DNA from: Marinicella litoralis
Lineage (GTDB): Bacteria > Pseudomonadota > Gammaproteobacteria > Xanthomonadales > Marinicellaceae
DNA length: 64,000 bases
NCBI RefSeq assembly: GCF_002591915.1
Contig: NZ_NIHB01000005.1
Location: forward strand, 85,989 to 149,988
Direction of reading: 5' to 3'
Part shown: in pieces, positions 1-9,168 of the stretch
How the letters are laid out: each line of letters opens with the position of its first letter
Position numbering within the stretch: the stretch's first letter is position 1
Program-made: the position numbers and the translations under genes
The notes under the pieces: model-generated
What the model saw: the letters and a program-made list of their open reading frames with translations, nothing else
The model's database searches: none
Told to the model about the DNA's origin: nothing

Positions 1-54
1 CTTATTTTTACTTTACTACGAACAGAACTGACTGGTTGGGGTGGCAAGGAAAAT

Positions 55-1008
55 ATGTTAATCCTCATCTACATTGCAATCATGTTGGTTGCGGTGTTCC
101 GTAACAGGTTGTCGCCCTATATCAAAGTTTTTTTGTTTATTGCATCACAGGTTTTAGTGGCTATATTGGGGGTGCTTGAATTTGGTTTTATGGCACCGGC
201 TATTTTGTTTTTACCCATGACTGTCATGCTTTTGGCTTGTTTTTACAAGCAAGCCGTCATACTGTTTTTTGCTGGCTTGGTTTTGGTGTTTATTTCATGG
301 GCTGCTTATGCTTTTCACAATGGCTATTTGTCTTTGTCACCTGATGCCAATGTCATATTCATGAATGTTGAACATTGGGTTGTCTATATCATTTGTTTGG
401 CCAACCTGCTGCTTTTTTTACCGATTTCAATCTATAAATACCGAAACAACATGAATCAATTGTTGTTTGAAGTGATGGAACAAAAAAAAGAAATTGAACA
501 CTTGGCCAACCATGATTTTTTAACCGGCTTGCCGTTGATTAAATTGTGCATGAGTCAATTCGATGCTTTTTTGGCCAGTGATTATCAAAATAACAAACAC
601 TTGGCGATGTTGTTTCTGGATATTGATAAGTTCAAGTTGGTGCTTGATCAATACGGACATGATGCAGGAGACATTTGTTTGATCCATGTGGCCAATAAGT
701 TGAGTAAAGAGGTGAGGTCAGCGGGATTTGCCTGTCGCTTAGGTGGTGATGAGTTTATGGTGCTGTTAAACACCTTTAAGTCAAAAGATGAATTGATTGA
801 TAAGGCTGAGCGCATTGTTTCTGAAGTTTCTAGTACCTTTAAATTCAGAGGAAAACACCTGTCTGTTGGGGTGAGTGTTGGTATCGCTTTGTTTGGCGAA
901 CACGGAAAAAAATTCCATGATTTAAAACGGGCTGCTGATCGAGCCATGTATCAAGCCAAGTCTTCAAACAACAATTCTATTTGCTTTGCTGAACCTGAAG
1001 CAAATTAA
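55..1008 (+). CDS. Membrane-anchored diguanylate cyclase (GGDEF protein)
   Basis: Predicted to make cyclic di-GMP from two GTP at the inner membrane. Hydrophobic segments fill roughly residues 1-130 (about four to five helices), followed by a short linker helix and a GGDEF domain from about residue 150 to 310. The signature GGDEF is intact at residues 230-234, so catalysis is plausible. The inhibitory I-site, normally RxxD five residues upstream, reads RSAG, so product inhibition there is probably lost. AAGGA precedes the ATG at 55. However, the frame stays open to the left edge of the window and the upstream codons are also hydrophobic, so the true start may lie outside. There is no EAL domain and no recognisable sensor fold. 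The family call is firm; the input signal is unknown. Confidence 0.88.
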   Translation: MLILIYIAIMLVAVFRNRLSPYIKVFLFIASQVLVAILGVLEFGFMAPAILFLPMTVMLLACFYKQAVILFFAGLVLVFISWAAYAFHNGYLSLSPDANVIFMNVEHWVVYIICLANLLLFLPISIYKYRNNMNQLLFEVMEQKKEIEHLANHDFLTGLPLIKLCMSQFDAFLASDYQNNKHLAMLFLDIDKFKLVLDQYGHDAGDICLIHVANKLSKEVRSAGFACRLGGDEFMVLLNTFKSKDELIDKAERIVSEVSSTFKFRGKHLSVGVSVGIALFGEHGKKFHDLKRAADRAMYQAKSSNNNSICFAEPEAN

Positions 1009-1018
1009 TGGGATGGTT

Positions 1019-1047
1019 TTGCTCAATAGCAGATAAATCCGTATAAT
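1019..1047 (+). promoter_or_regulatory. Putative sigma70 promoter of pruA
   Basis: TTGCTC and TATAAT are separated by 17 nt and end about 25 nt before the pruA start. The -10 is perfect and the -35 weak. Called by eye. Confidence 0.4.
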
Positions 1048-1072
1048 TCACATTTTTTACGAGATTTGTCCC

Positions 1073-2701
1073 ATGATCAGCGCCAACATCCCACAAACTC
1101 CAGCAGTTAAAAATGAACCCATCAGTGAATTCCGACCAGGCAGTGCTGAAACCCTGTCCTTACAAAGTACCATGGACCACATGGCTGCTCAACAAGCGGA
1201 CATACCCTGTTTCATCGGTGGCCAAGAAGTCAGAACCGGACAAGTTGAAAATGTAGTCATGCCACATGATCACAGTCATGTCTTGGGTCAGGCGCATGTG
1301 GGTGGCCATCAAGAGTTGAATCAGGCAGCAGACGCAGCCATCAAAGCCCAAAAAGATTGGGCGGCCTTGCCATGGCAATCTCGCGCCGCAGTGTTTTTAA
1401 AGGCAGCAGATTTGTTGGCAGGCCCTTACCGCAACATCATCAATGCAGCCACCATGCATGGGCAATCGAAAAACTGTTTTCAAGCTGAAATTGATGCAGC
1501 TTGTGAGTTGATTGATTTTTTGCGGTTCAATGCCTATTTTTACCAACAAATCATGGAACAACAACCGGTTTCATCTCCCGGTGTTTGGAATCAATTGGAC
1601 TGGCGTCCGTTGGAAGGATTTGTGATGGCCATTACACCGTTTAATTTTACGGCAATTGCTGGTAATTTACCGGCCACCCCTGCGATGTTGGGGAATGTGG
1701 TGGTTTGGAAGCCTTCGGGCACACAAATGTTGTCTGCTTATATCATCATGCAGGTGTTTAAAGAGGCAGGCTTGCCTGATGGTGTGATTAATATGGTGGC
1801 TGCAGACGGACCAGTGGCTGGTGCTGCTTTGTTACCCAGACCTGATTTGGCGGGTGTTCACTTCACTGGGTCGACACCTACATTCCAACATATTTTTGCT
1901 GAAGTGGGTGGAAACATAGGTCGTTATCACTCTTACCCGAGGTTGGTTGGTGAAACTGGTGGTAAAGATTTTGTCTTTGCCCATGAGTCTGCCAATCCGA
2001 TTGCGGTGGCCACTGCATTGGCTCGTGGGGCTTTTGAGTACCAGGGACAAAAGTGTTCAGCCGCTTCTCGTGCATACATTCCATCAGCCATCTGGCCAGA
2101 AGTTAAGGCCCAATTGGTTGAAGACGTCAAATCATTCAAGATGGGAAGTACCCGTGATTTCGGTAATTTCATCAATGCAGTCATTGATGAACGCTCTTTT
2201 GACAAAATAAAATCATATGTGGATTTTGCCTCAAATGCTGCCGATGCTGAAATTGTTGTTGGTGGGGTTTGCGATAAATCTGAAGGTTATTTTGTAGAAC
2301 CCACAGTCATCGTAACCAGTAATCCGCAATTTAAAACCATGCAAGAAGAAATATTTGGTCCGGTATTAACCATTTATGTCTATGCTGAAGCAGACTTTGA
2401 GGATACCTTGGAATTGTGTGACCAAGGATCAATCTATGCTTTGACCGGTGCTATTTTTGCGCAAGATCGATTCATGATTAATCACATGGCAGATCGTTTA
2501 AGGAATGCAGCGGGTAATTTTTATATCAATGATAAACCAACTGGAGCTGTGGTGGGTCAACAGCCGTTTGGCGGTGGACGTGCTTCAGGAACCAACGACA
2601 AAGCAGGCAGTGCTTTGAATTTATACCGTTGGTTGTCACCAAGAACCATCAAGGAAACTTTCGTTACACCAACTGATTATCGTTATCCGTTTTTAGGCTA
2701 A
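1073..2701 (+). CDS. pruA: L-glutamate gamma-semialdehyde (P5C) dehydrogenase
   Basis: Oxidises glutamate-5-semialdehyde (from 1-pyrroline-5-carboxylate) to glutamate with NAD+, the last step of proline catabolism, in the cytoplasm. The protein is 542 aa, the length of the stand-alone ALDH4A1-type enzyme rather than the PutA fusion. The aldehyde dehydrogenase fold runs through the whole chain, with the catalytic Cys328 in GQKCSAASR and the general base Glu294 in VGETGGKD. The C-terminal stretch PRTIKETF...DYRYPFL is typical of this subfamily. No proline dehydrogenase gene adjoins it, so a separate PutA/PrODH gene is expected elsewhere. It appears to be a single-gene transcript, with a promoter candidate before it and a strong hairpin after it. 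Confidence 0.92.
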   Translation: MISANIPQTPAVKNEPISEFRPGSAETLSLQSTMDHMAAQQADIPCFIGGQEVRTGQVENVVMPHDHSHVLGQAHVGGHQELNQAADAAIKAQKDWAALPWQSRAAVFLKAADLLAGPYRNIINAATMHGQSKNCFQAEIDAACELIDFLRFNAYFYQQIMEQQPVSSPGVWNQLDWRPLEGFVMAITPFNFTAIAGNLPATPAMLGNVVVWKPSGTQMLSAYIIMQVFKEAGLPDGVINMVAADGPVAGAALLPRPDLAGVHFTGSTPTFQHIFAEVGGNIGRYHSYPRLVGETGGKDFVFAHESANPIAVATALARGAFEYQGQKCSAASRAYIPSAIWPEVKAQLVEDVKSFKMGSTRDFGNFINAVIDERSFDKIKSYVDFASNAADAEIVVGGVCDKSEGYFVEPTVIVTSNPQFKTMQEEIFGPVLTIYVYAEADFEDTLELCDQGSIYALTGAIFAQDRFMINHMADRLRNAAGNFYINDKPTGAVVGQQPFGGGRASGTNDKAGSALNLYRWLSPRTIKETFVTPTDYRYPFLG

Positions 2702-2716
2702 TTGAATGGATCATGT

Positions 2717-2755
2717 CACCAAAGGCCGCCTCTGCGGCCTTTGGTGCTTGTGGGT
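2717..2755 (+). terminator. Intrinsic terminator of pruA
   Basis: A perfect 13-bp GC-rich stem (2717-2729 with 2734-2746) closes on a CTCT loop. The T-rich tail (TTGTGGGTTTTG) is weak. Confidence 0.7.
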
Positions 2756-2796
2756 TTTGATGTCAAAGATGACAATAAAACAAATTGATGACAATG

Positions 2797-2814
2797 CTGT
2801 CACTAAGCTGTCAT
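2797..2814 (+). promoter_or_regulatory. PHO box (PhoB binding site)
   Basis: CTGTCACTAAGCTGTCAT holds two CTGTCA repeats exactly 11 bp apart, the layout of the enterobacterial PHO box. It lies just before a phoB-like gene, which implies autoregulation. In known PHO promoters the -10 sits about 11 nt past the box, which would put transcription start near 2835 and favours the ATG at 2859 for the gene. Confidence 0.75.
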
Positions 2815-2858
2815 AATATTTACTTATCATGGCGACTTTAACAGACAATTCTTCCGAA

Positions 2859-3542
2859 ATGAATAACAACATATTGATTGTTGAAGACGACATGGCCATA
2901 CGTGAAATGATGGCTTTTTCATTGCGCAGGGAAGGCTTTGCAACATTCAAAGCCGCTTCAGGACATGAAGCATTAGAACAGTTGAACCAAGTCAATCCTG
3001 ATTTAATCGTTATTGATTGGGGGTTGCCTGATATGAGCGGTATTGAATTGATAGACATGATTCGCCGCGATGATGTGATCAAAGATGTGCCGATCATCAT
3101 GTTAACTGCCAGGGCCGAGGAGGCCGATAAGGTCAAGGGGCTGGAACGAGGGGCTGATGATTACCTGACTAAACCGGCTTCCATGCTCGAACTTATGGCC
3201 AGAATCAGGGCGCATTTACGTCGATCCAAAGGCTTCGAATTAATTCAGAGTTTGGAATTTCAAGGTATTGTTATGAATTCGGATGCCCATGAAGTGAAAA
3301 TTGATGGGGTGGCTATCAATTTGAGTTTGACTGAATTTAAGTTGTTGAAATTGTTTCTACAAAATCCCAATAAACTATTGGCCAGAGAACATATTTTGAA
3401 TCATATTTGGGGTCGCAACACTTTTGTTGAAGACCGCACTGTAGATGTTCATGTGCTGCGCTTACGTAAGGCGTTAAAAACCCACAACAAGGACCAATGG
3501 ATACAAACGGTCAGGGGTGTTGGTTATAAATTAGCCAGTTAG
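2859..3542 (+). CDS. phoB: PhoB-type response regulator (OmpR family)
   Basis: Two-component regulator of phosphate starvation genes. The N-terminal receiver domain has the acidic cluster E9-D10-D11, phospho-acceptor Asp53, Thr83 and Lys105. The C-terminal winged-helix DNA-binding domain covers about residues 130-225 and ends in RTVDVHVLRLRKAL...VRGVGYKL. Starting at 2859 the chain lines up with remembered E. coli PhoB without gaps through Asp53 (ILIVEDD versus ILVVEDE). An ATG at 2829 would add ten residues not seen in PhoB and would probably precede the transcript start. A PHO box lies upstream. The usual partner kinase gene phoR does not follow; the next gene is convergent, so phoR must be elsewhere. 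The OmpR family is certain and the PhoB identity likely. Confidence 0.85.
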   Translation: MNNNILIVEDDMAIREMMAFSLRREGFATFKAASGHEALEQLNQVNPDLIVIDWGLPDMSGIELIDMIRRDDVIKDVPIIMLTARAEEADKVKGLERGADDYLTKPASMLELMARIRAHLRRSKGFELIQSLEFQGIVMNSDAHEVKIDGVAINLSLTEFKLLKLFLQNPNKLLAREHILNHIWGRNTFVEDRTVDVHVLRLRKALKTHNKDQWIQTVRGVGYKLAS

Positions 3543-3563
3543 CTTGTTATGAGGATAGGGATT

Positions 3564-3594
3564 AAAAAAGCCACTGGATTAAAGTGGCTTTTTT
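3564..3594. terminator. Bidirectional terminator between convergent genes
   Basis: AAAAAAGCCACT and AGTGGCTTTTTT form a 12-bp stem around a 7-nt loop. The flanking A and T runs make it work in either direction, serving phoB and the minus-strand gene ending at 3608. Confidence 0.8.
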
Positions 3595-3607
3595 ATTTGA
3601 GTTGGAT

Positions 3608-4837
3608 TCAGTTAAATGCAATCGATTCAATGTCAGCCCAACGAATCCATTGGTGTTGGTCGCTTGTTTTAACCATCACACCGTTGTTGTCTCGAGAAAC
3701 ACTGCGGTTACCATAAGCAAATATTTTTGTATCATCATGCAGCGTTAATTCCACCCCTGAATCGTTGACTCGAGTGAGTTTCTTGATGTTTTTGAATGGG
3801 ATATGCCGATTTGACTCATCGACATCAGAATCTAACATTTCAAAAGGACTTTGTTGGTTCAGGTCAAAGGCCATGGTTTCAGCAACGACAGTCGATTCAT
3901 CCTTCAGTGTGATCAGTCCTTTAAGTGGTGATTGGATGGCTTGATAGTCATCGAAATCCATCCATTCAACATCCACTTCTTGAATGGTTAATTTTTGAAA
4001 TTGAGCCCATCTGATTTCAATTCTGCCATGGTTGGGATTGTCCAGCCAAATGCCCCGGTTACCATTGTCAACGTCATTGGTGTCTCCTAACATCAAAACC
4101 GTACCATCCAGCAATTCCACCTTCGATTTATTGCCTTTGCGTTCGATGCTTCTGATCTCAGAAAACTTGAGGTTATATTCTTGGCCATTTTCATGCCCAT
4201 CCAGTTTTTCGCTGACCATGCGCTCATCCTTGTCCCACATCACTCGGCCTTTTAAAGTACCCAAGTCGGAAGTGATGGTGCCGTATATGGCTTGATCAAA
4301 CCTTTTGGCATCATCAGGTGCTTTAGAAAATTCTATGGAAGACAATTCATCCAAGTCATATTCGATGGTGTCGCCTTCTGGGGTTAAAAAATAAACCTCA
4401 TCGGATAAGTCATTGGTGTCATTGTGTGATTTTATGACGGTGCCATCATGTAAAGTGGCTTGATATAAATCCTTGCTTTCATCAATCGTAAGTTTGGCGA
4501 TTGAACCAAAGGGCAGGTTGAAATAAGGTCGCTTAATTTCTTTACCAAAAAATGACTTGAAGGTGACCTGTAAACCGCCAATTCTTGCTTGAGGACCGGG
4601 TTGATGGTCTTCTAGGGCTTCTTTTTCATCGTCAGTCAAATGTTCGACACCTATGGTCGCTATTTTGTTGCCATTATAGACATCGCTCAGAAAAGCTTCT
4701 TGGTCGCCCCAGCGAATGGTGCCGGTGACTTGCTTCCCATTGGTTTCGGTAGCAGTACCATAGATGACTGGCTCGGGGTTGGCAGCCCATATTGAAAAGG
4801 CAGTTGAGAGTAGGCCCAGTTGGATTAATTTTTTCAT
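3608..4837 (-). CDS. Secreted repeat protein of unknown function
   Basis: 409 aa with a signal peptide (MKKLIQLGLLSTAFSIWA, cleavage likely after AWA/AN), so it is periplasmic or exported. I do not recognise the family. The chain has internal repeats: residues near 24-110 and near 180-260 both open with IYGT, continue to a G.(I/V).W motif, and lead to LHDGT or LLDGT followed by N-D-V or N-D-L. A third degenerate copy lies near 300-400 (LITLKDES...LTLHDDT). Such short beta-rich repeats ending in DGT-type turns suggest a modular beta fold. It is rich in Asp and Glu and has no cysteines and no catalytic motif. It is convergent with phoB and shares the terminator. Confidence 0.6.
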   Translation of the reverse strand: MKKLIQLGLLSTAFSIWAANPEPVIYGTATETNGKQVTGTIRWGDQEAFLSDVYNGNKIATIGVEHLTDDEKEALEDHQPGPQARIGGLQVTFKSFFGKEIKRPYFNLPFGSIAKLTIDESKDLYQATLHDGTVIKSHNDTNDLSDEVYFLTPEGDTIEYDLDELSSIEFSKAPDDAKRFDQAIYGTITSDLGTLKGRVMWDKDERMVSEKLDGHENGQEYNLKFSEIRSIERKGNKSKVELLDGTVLMLGDTNDVDNGNRGIWLDNPNHGRIEIRWAQFQKLTIQEVDVEWMDFDDYQAIQSPLKGLITLKDESTVVAETMAFDLNQQSPFEMLDSDVDESNRHIPFKNIKKLTRVNDSGVELTLHDDTKIFAYGNRSVSRDNNGVMVKTSDQHQWIRWADIESIAFN

Positions 4838-4918
4838 GTTGTATTTACTTGTTAACTTTAATGATTATGTCAGACTCTTGCTTGAATTACATGTAACAAA
4901 AGTCCTGATTGAGGGTGA

Positions 4919-5653
4919 TTAGGGCGATTGGTTTATCTGTTGCCATTTTTTGTCCCGATGTTTGTACAGTAGATAGCTGCTGGGGCCAAGCAAGGCATAA
5001 GTAAATCCAGTCAGCGGCAGCCATTGATCTGATACCAGCATGGGGAAAATGAATGCCAAAGCACAGACGGTCATCATATTCAATCGCATCATGATTTCTG
5101 TGCGGGTATGGAACATTTCATAGTCAGACAGTTTTAATTCCTTTTGACGGTTCAAAGCATGCTTATACAGCGCCAAAAAGATCAGCGAGATAAGAAAAAA
5201 ACCAGCAGCAAAATATAAGAACAATATCCTCAACTCATCATAGTTACTTAAATTATACTGGCTGGGTAAATAGCCATCAGTGAGCCAGGCAAATAAACCC
5301 TGAAACATCATTTTCAAGGGATAAATGAATATCAACATGACTACCAACAAACTGCTGGATAAGAACACAGTCTTGCCATCTTCTAGGCCAAATTGCTTGC
5401 TCCAGGTGGCGTGAGAATGCCAAACAAAAACCAGTTGCGCCACACTCAAAACAAATCCAGGTATGTATTTTGATATTTCTATCAGTTCGGGCACGCTTCG
5501 TGGAATTTGGTCAATTGAAATGACCAGCATGGTCACCGCAAAAGCAAAGGCGGCATCGACAAACACCTCAATTCGAGTCATGTTCATGCCGCGCTGGCGA
5601 AAACCTTTTTCTGTTGGACAATCGGCCAGGAACTCGTCTTTCAATGCTTGCAT
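4919..5653 (-). CDS. TMEM175/DUF1211-family membrane protein (putative K+ channel)
   Basis: About six hydrophobic segments in 244 aa, the size of single-repeat bacterial TMEM175 homologues, several of which conduct K+. The first helix carries the family pattern RxxxF-x-D followed by a small-residue/aromatic stretch (RIEVFVDAAFAFAVTMLV). The usual FSD is FVD here, so the conserved serine is replaced. It follows uvrA on the same strand with 48 nt between them and may be cotranscribed. Family membership is likely; channel activity is inferred from the family. Confidence 0.7.
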   Translation of the reverse strand: MQALKDEFLADCPTEKGFRQRGMNMTRIEVFVDAAFAFAVTMLVISIDQIPRSVPELIEISKYIPGFVLSVAQLVFVWHSHATWSKQFGLEDGKTVFLSSSLLVVMLIFIYPLKMMFQGLFAWLTDGYLPSQYNLSNYDELRILFLYFAAGFFLISLIFLALYKHALNRQKELKLSDYEMFHTRTEIMMRLNMMTVCALAFIFPMLVSDQWLPLTGFTYALLGPSSYLLYKHRDKKWQQINQSP

Positions 5654-5701
5654 GTTATTAATTGTAGCCTAAACCAAAGTTGATTTGGGTCCATAATCTG
5701 C

Positions 5702-8536
5702 TTAATCTTTTGCCAGAACTGATTTTAAGAATGCACCCGTATGGCTTTTTTTCACCTTAACCAAATCCTCGGGTGTGCCAGTGGCAATGATTTCACCGCC
5801 ACCATTGCCGCCTTCAGGGCCTAAGTCTATGACCCAGTCGGCGGTCTTAATGACATCCAAGTTGTGTTCTATCACCATGATGGTGTTGCCATTGTCGCGC
5901 AGTCGATGCAAAACTTTCAATAATTGTTTGATGTCAGCAAAATGCAAGCCAGTGGTGGGTTCATCCAATATATAAACGGTTTTGCCCGTGTCACGTTTCG
6001 ATAATTCTTTGGCCAGTTTAACTCGCTGGGCTTCACCGCCAGACAGGGTGGTGGCATTTTGTCCCAAAGTGATGTAGCTCAAGCCCACATCCAACAATGT
6101 TTGCAATTTGGTCGCAATGGTGGGAATCGCAGAAAAGAATGGCAGGGCATCTTCAACGGTCATGTTCAGTACTTGATATATATTTTTGCCTTTATATTGA
6201 ACATCAAGGGTTTCCCTGTTGTACCTTTTGCCTTTACAGGTGTCGCAAGTTACATATACATCTGGTAAGAAGTGCATTTCAACTTTAAGCAATCCATCGC
6301 CCTGACAGGCTTCACAGCGGCCGCCTTTTACATTGAAACTGAACCGCCCAGGTTTATAACCTCGGGTTCTGGCTTCTGGGGTGTTGGAAAACAGGTCTCT
6401 GATGGGGCCAAATAATTGTGTATAAGTGGCAGGATTGGATCTGGGTGTTCGTCCAATGGGTTTTTGATCAATGTCGACCACTTTGTCAAACAAGTCTATG
6501 TTTTCAAAGCGTTCGTATTTCTGCGCTTGGTGAGAAGCTCGGTTCAAATGATTGGCCAGCACTTTGTAGACGGTTTCATTGATTAGGGTGGATTTGCCTG
6601 AACCAGATACCCCGGTGATACAAGTTAATAATCCGGTGGGAATTTCTATGTCGACCTTTTTGAGGTTATTGCCGCTGGCCCCGTACAGTTTAAACATTTT
6701 GTCTTTATCGACCGGCAAACGTTTTTTCGGGATGTCAATTTTCAGTTTGCCTGTGAGGTATTGTCCGGTGATGGAGTTGGGGTTATTACAGATTTGTTCG
6801 GGGGTGCCTTGAGCCACAATATTGCCACCATGTACACCTGCACCAGGTCCAATGTCGACCACAAAATCTGCCATCCTGACAGCATCTTCATCGTGTTCTA
6901 CCACGATAACGGTGTTGCCTAAGTTTTTTAAATTAACCAAGGTTTTCAATAATTTTTCATTGTCTCTTTGGTGTAACCCAATCGATGGCTCATCCAATAC
7001 ATACATCACCCCAACCAAACCGGCTCCAATTTGTGAAGCCAACCGAATCCTTTGTGCTTCACCACCTGACAAGGAATCGGCTTTGCGATCGACTGTTAAG
7101 TAGTTCAAACCCACATTGACCAGGAAACTCAATCGTTCTTTGATTTCCTTGATGATTTTTTCAGCAATTTGCGCCTTTTGTCCAGTTAATTTAATCTCTT
7201 CAAAATGTTTCAATGCACCGGCAATTGACAAAGCGTTGATCTTCGGCAAGGGCACATCATTAATGAATACATTGCGTGCACTGCGGTTCAGTCTTTGGCC
7301 TTCACAAGACGGGCAGGCCTTTTTGCTGATGTATTTATTCAGTTCTTCACGCACCATGGATGATTCTGTTTCTTGGTAGCGTCGCTTCATGTTATTCGCA
7401 ATGCCTTCAAAAGGATGGTTGCGTTCGTACTGGCCTTTGTCGCTGTAATAGGTGAATTTGATGTTTTTATCACCGCTGCCGAAAAACAACACATCTTGAA
7501 TTTTTTGTGGCAAGTCTTCTAATGGTGTATTGACGTCAAAATCATAGTTTTTGGCCACCGCTTGTAACAATTGAAAATACCAGCCATTGCGTTTATCCCA
7601 ACCACGGACCGCGCCGTCAGCCATTGATAAAGACTTATTCAATATAATGCGTTCTGGATCAAAAAATTGACTCACACCCAAACCATCACATTCAGAACAA
7701 GCCCCATTGGGTGAATTGAATGAAAACAACCTGGGTTCGAGTTCACTGAGGGAGTAATTACAAACCGAACAGGAAAACAATGAACTGAACAACATCTCTA
7801 TGGGTTCTTCATCCTTGGCTTCATCAAATGAAACCACCATGGCCAAGCCTTCAGAAAGCGACAGCGCCGTTTCAAAAGATTCCGCCAAGCGCTGGGTGAT
7901 GCCTGCTTTGACTTTGAAACGATCAACCACAGCTTCAATGTGGTGTTTTTGTTTGGGATTCAATTGTGGTAAGTCGTCAATGTTGTACATGGCGCCATCA
8001 ATGCGCACCCTGACAAAACCACTGCCACGAAGTTGTTCTAACAACAGAACATGTTCACCTTTCCGATTGCGTACCACCGGCGCCAACAACATGAGTTTGC
8101 GTCCTTCATCCAGGGCCAGGACTTTGTCCACCATCTCAGACACTTCTTGTGCTTCCAATGAAATACCGTGATCCGGACACCGAGGGGTGCCTATCCTGGC
8201 ATACAGTAATCGCAGGTAATCATAGATCTCTGTGATGGTGCCGACGGTAGACCGGGGGTTGTGAGAAGTGGATTTTTGTTCAATTGATATCGCAGGAGAT
8301 AAACCTTCGATGTGGTCTAAATCGGGTTTGTCCATCATCGATAAAAATTGACGGGCGTATGCCGATAAGGACTCCACATAACGACGTTGTCCTTCGGCAT
8401 AAATGGTGTCGAAAGCCAGTGAGGATTTGCCCGAACCCGATAAGCCGGTGATCACAATGAATTTATCACGGGGTAGGTCGATATCTATGTTTTTTAGGTT
8501 GTGCGTTCTGACGCCGCGTAGCGAGATTGTTTTCAT
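5702..8536 (-). CDS. uvrA: Excinuclease ABC subunit A
   Basis: Damage-recognition ATPase of nucleotide excision repair; it loads UvrB on lesions. It has two ABC modules, each with Walker A (GLSGSGKSS near residue 30; GVSGSGKST near residue 640) and signature LSGGEAQR. Zinc modules are CSVC...CSEC in the first half and CEAC...CDTC in the second. The length of 944 aa is normal. The ATG at 8536 gives [17 protein letters not shown], matching the family start. A TTG three codons upstream is possible but less likely. No SOS (LexA) box of the CTGT-N8-ACAG form is visible upstream. Confidence 0.96.
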   Translation of the reverse strand: MKTISLRGVRTHNLKNIDIDLPRDKFIVITGLSGSGKSSLAFDTIYAEGQRRYVESLSAYARQFLSMMDKPDLDHIEGLSPAISIEQKSTSHNPRSTVGTITEIYDYLRLLYARIGTPRCPDHGISLEAQEVSEMVDKVLALDEGRKLMLLAPVVRNRKGEHVLLLEQLRGSGFVRVRIDGAMYNIDDLPQLNPKQKHHIEAVVDRFKVKAGITQRLAESFETALSLSEGLAMVVSFDEAKDEEPIEMLFSSLFSCSVCNYSLSELEPRLFSFNSPNGACSECDGLGVSQFFDPERIILNKSLSMADGAVRGWDKRNGWYFQLLQAVAKNYDFDVNTPLEDLPQKIQDVLFFGSGDKNIKFTYYSDKGQYERNHPFEGIANNMKRRYQETESSMVREELNKYISKKACPSCEGQRLNRSARNVFINDVPLPKINALSIAGALKHFEEIKLTGQKAQIAEKIIKEIKERLSFLVNVGLNYLTVDRKADSLSGGEAQRIRLASQIGAGLVGVMYVLDEPSIGLHQRDNEKLLKTLVNLKNLGNTVIVVEHDEDAVRMADFVVDIGPGAGVHGGNIVAQGTPEQICNNPNSITGQYLTGKLKIDIPKKRLPVDKDKMFKLYGASGNNLKKVDIEIPTGLLTCITGVSGSGKSTLINETVYKVLANHLNRASHQAQKYERFENIDLFDKVVDIDQKPIGRTPRSNPATYTQLFGPIRDLFSNTPEARTRGYKPGRFSFNVKGGRCEACQGDGLLKVEMHFLPDVYVTCDTCKGKRYNRETLDVQYKGKNIYQVLNMTVEDALPFFSAIPTIATKLQTLLDVGLSYITLGQNATTLSGGEAQRVKLAKELSKRDTGKTVYILDEPTTGLHFADIKQLLKVLHRLRDNGNTIMVIEHNLDVIKTADWVIDLGPEGGNGGGEIIATGTPEDLVKVKKSHTGAFLKSVLAKD

Positions 8537-8692
8537 GTTGGTCAAGAGTCAATCAAACCCATCATTTTAACTAAAATAGGTGAACGGCATGTGGGTAAAT
8601 TAAATATATTTGTATTCAGTGCCCCATGTATTGATTGACAAGCCATGAACGGATAATATGTATGGGTTATAATCATTCATTTGGACTGAAAT

Positions 8693-8866
8693 ATGAGTCG
8701 AAAATCATTGGTACTGTTTGCTTTGGCCTTATTTGCTTTGGCGCTATATGCGGCAGGCTTTAAAACCGGCACTTTTGTTTTGTTTGCTGCGGCAGTGGTG
8801 GTTGAATCGTGGTTTTGGTTTAAATTTTTAAAAAGCAGACAGTCAAAAAAATCTAAAATGGATTGA
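8693..8866 (+). CDS. Small membrane protein, 57 aa
   Basis: A short open frame (MSRKSLVLFALALFALALY...) with two hydrophobic helices, about residues 4-20 and 25-46, separated by GFKTGT and followed by a strongly basic tail (KSRQSKKSKMD). Positive residues at both ends suggest an inner-membrane hairpin. It is divergent from uvrA, and a TATAAT lies at 8668-8673. No family is recognised. A longer frame on the opposite strand covers the same bases but has no signal of being coding. Confidence 0.55.
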   Translation: MSRKSLVLFALALFALALYAAGFKTGTFVLFAAAVVVESWFWFKFLKSRQSKKSKMD

Positions 8867-8930
8867 TCCATCTATTCACAGCTTAAGATCAATCAGAATA
8901 AGTGCTGAATCAAGGGTTATTAATTAATTT

Positions 8931-9146
8931 ATGTTGGTAAAAATAGCGGTTCCAGTTTTCAGGTGCAAAGAAGATGAAAATATCTTTTTTTCGCGCTTAT
9001 ATGACCTGTCTGGCTTTGACCAAATCATCAGCAAAGGAGGGCAATTGTACTTAACCCTGGTCGATGTGGATGAGCAAGAAACGGAGGCAGAAATTCAAGA
9101 AATATGTGCTGCTTGGGGCGCCGTGTTTGAAGTTTTAAAATACTGA
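8931..9146 (+). CDS. Small hypothetical protein, 71 aa
   Basis: An acidic soluble protein (MLVKIAVPVFRCKEDENIFF...AAWGAVFEVLKY). It contains no known motif and one cysteine. Codon use resembles neighbouring genes, and the C-terminal half looks like a helix followed by a strand. No clear Shine-Dalgarno precedes the ATG. It stands alone between uvrA's divergent neighbour and the convergent TetR gene. Confidence 0.5.
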   Translation: MLVKIAVPVFRCKEDENIFFSRLYDLSGFDQIISKGGQLYLTLVDVDEQETEAEIQEICAAWGAVFEVLKY

Positions 9147-9168
9147 TTGATTAAATCCATCTTCTGAT

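Noticed and set aside
2829..2858. Ten-residue N-terminal extension of PhoB
   Set aside because: E. coli PhoB aligns without gaps from the ATG at 2859, and the PHO-box geometry puts the transcript start near or after 2829.
8537..8692. LexA (SOS) box in front of uvrA
   Set aside because: No CTGT-N8-ACAG-like palindrome was found between uvrA and the divergent small gene.
8677..8871. Minus-strand 64-aa frame
   Set aside because: It is the shadow of the plus-strand 57-aa membrane protein, which has the better composition and topology.
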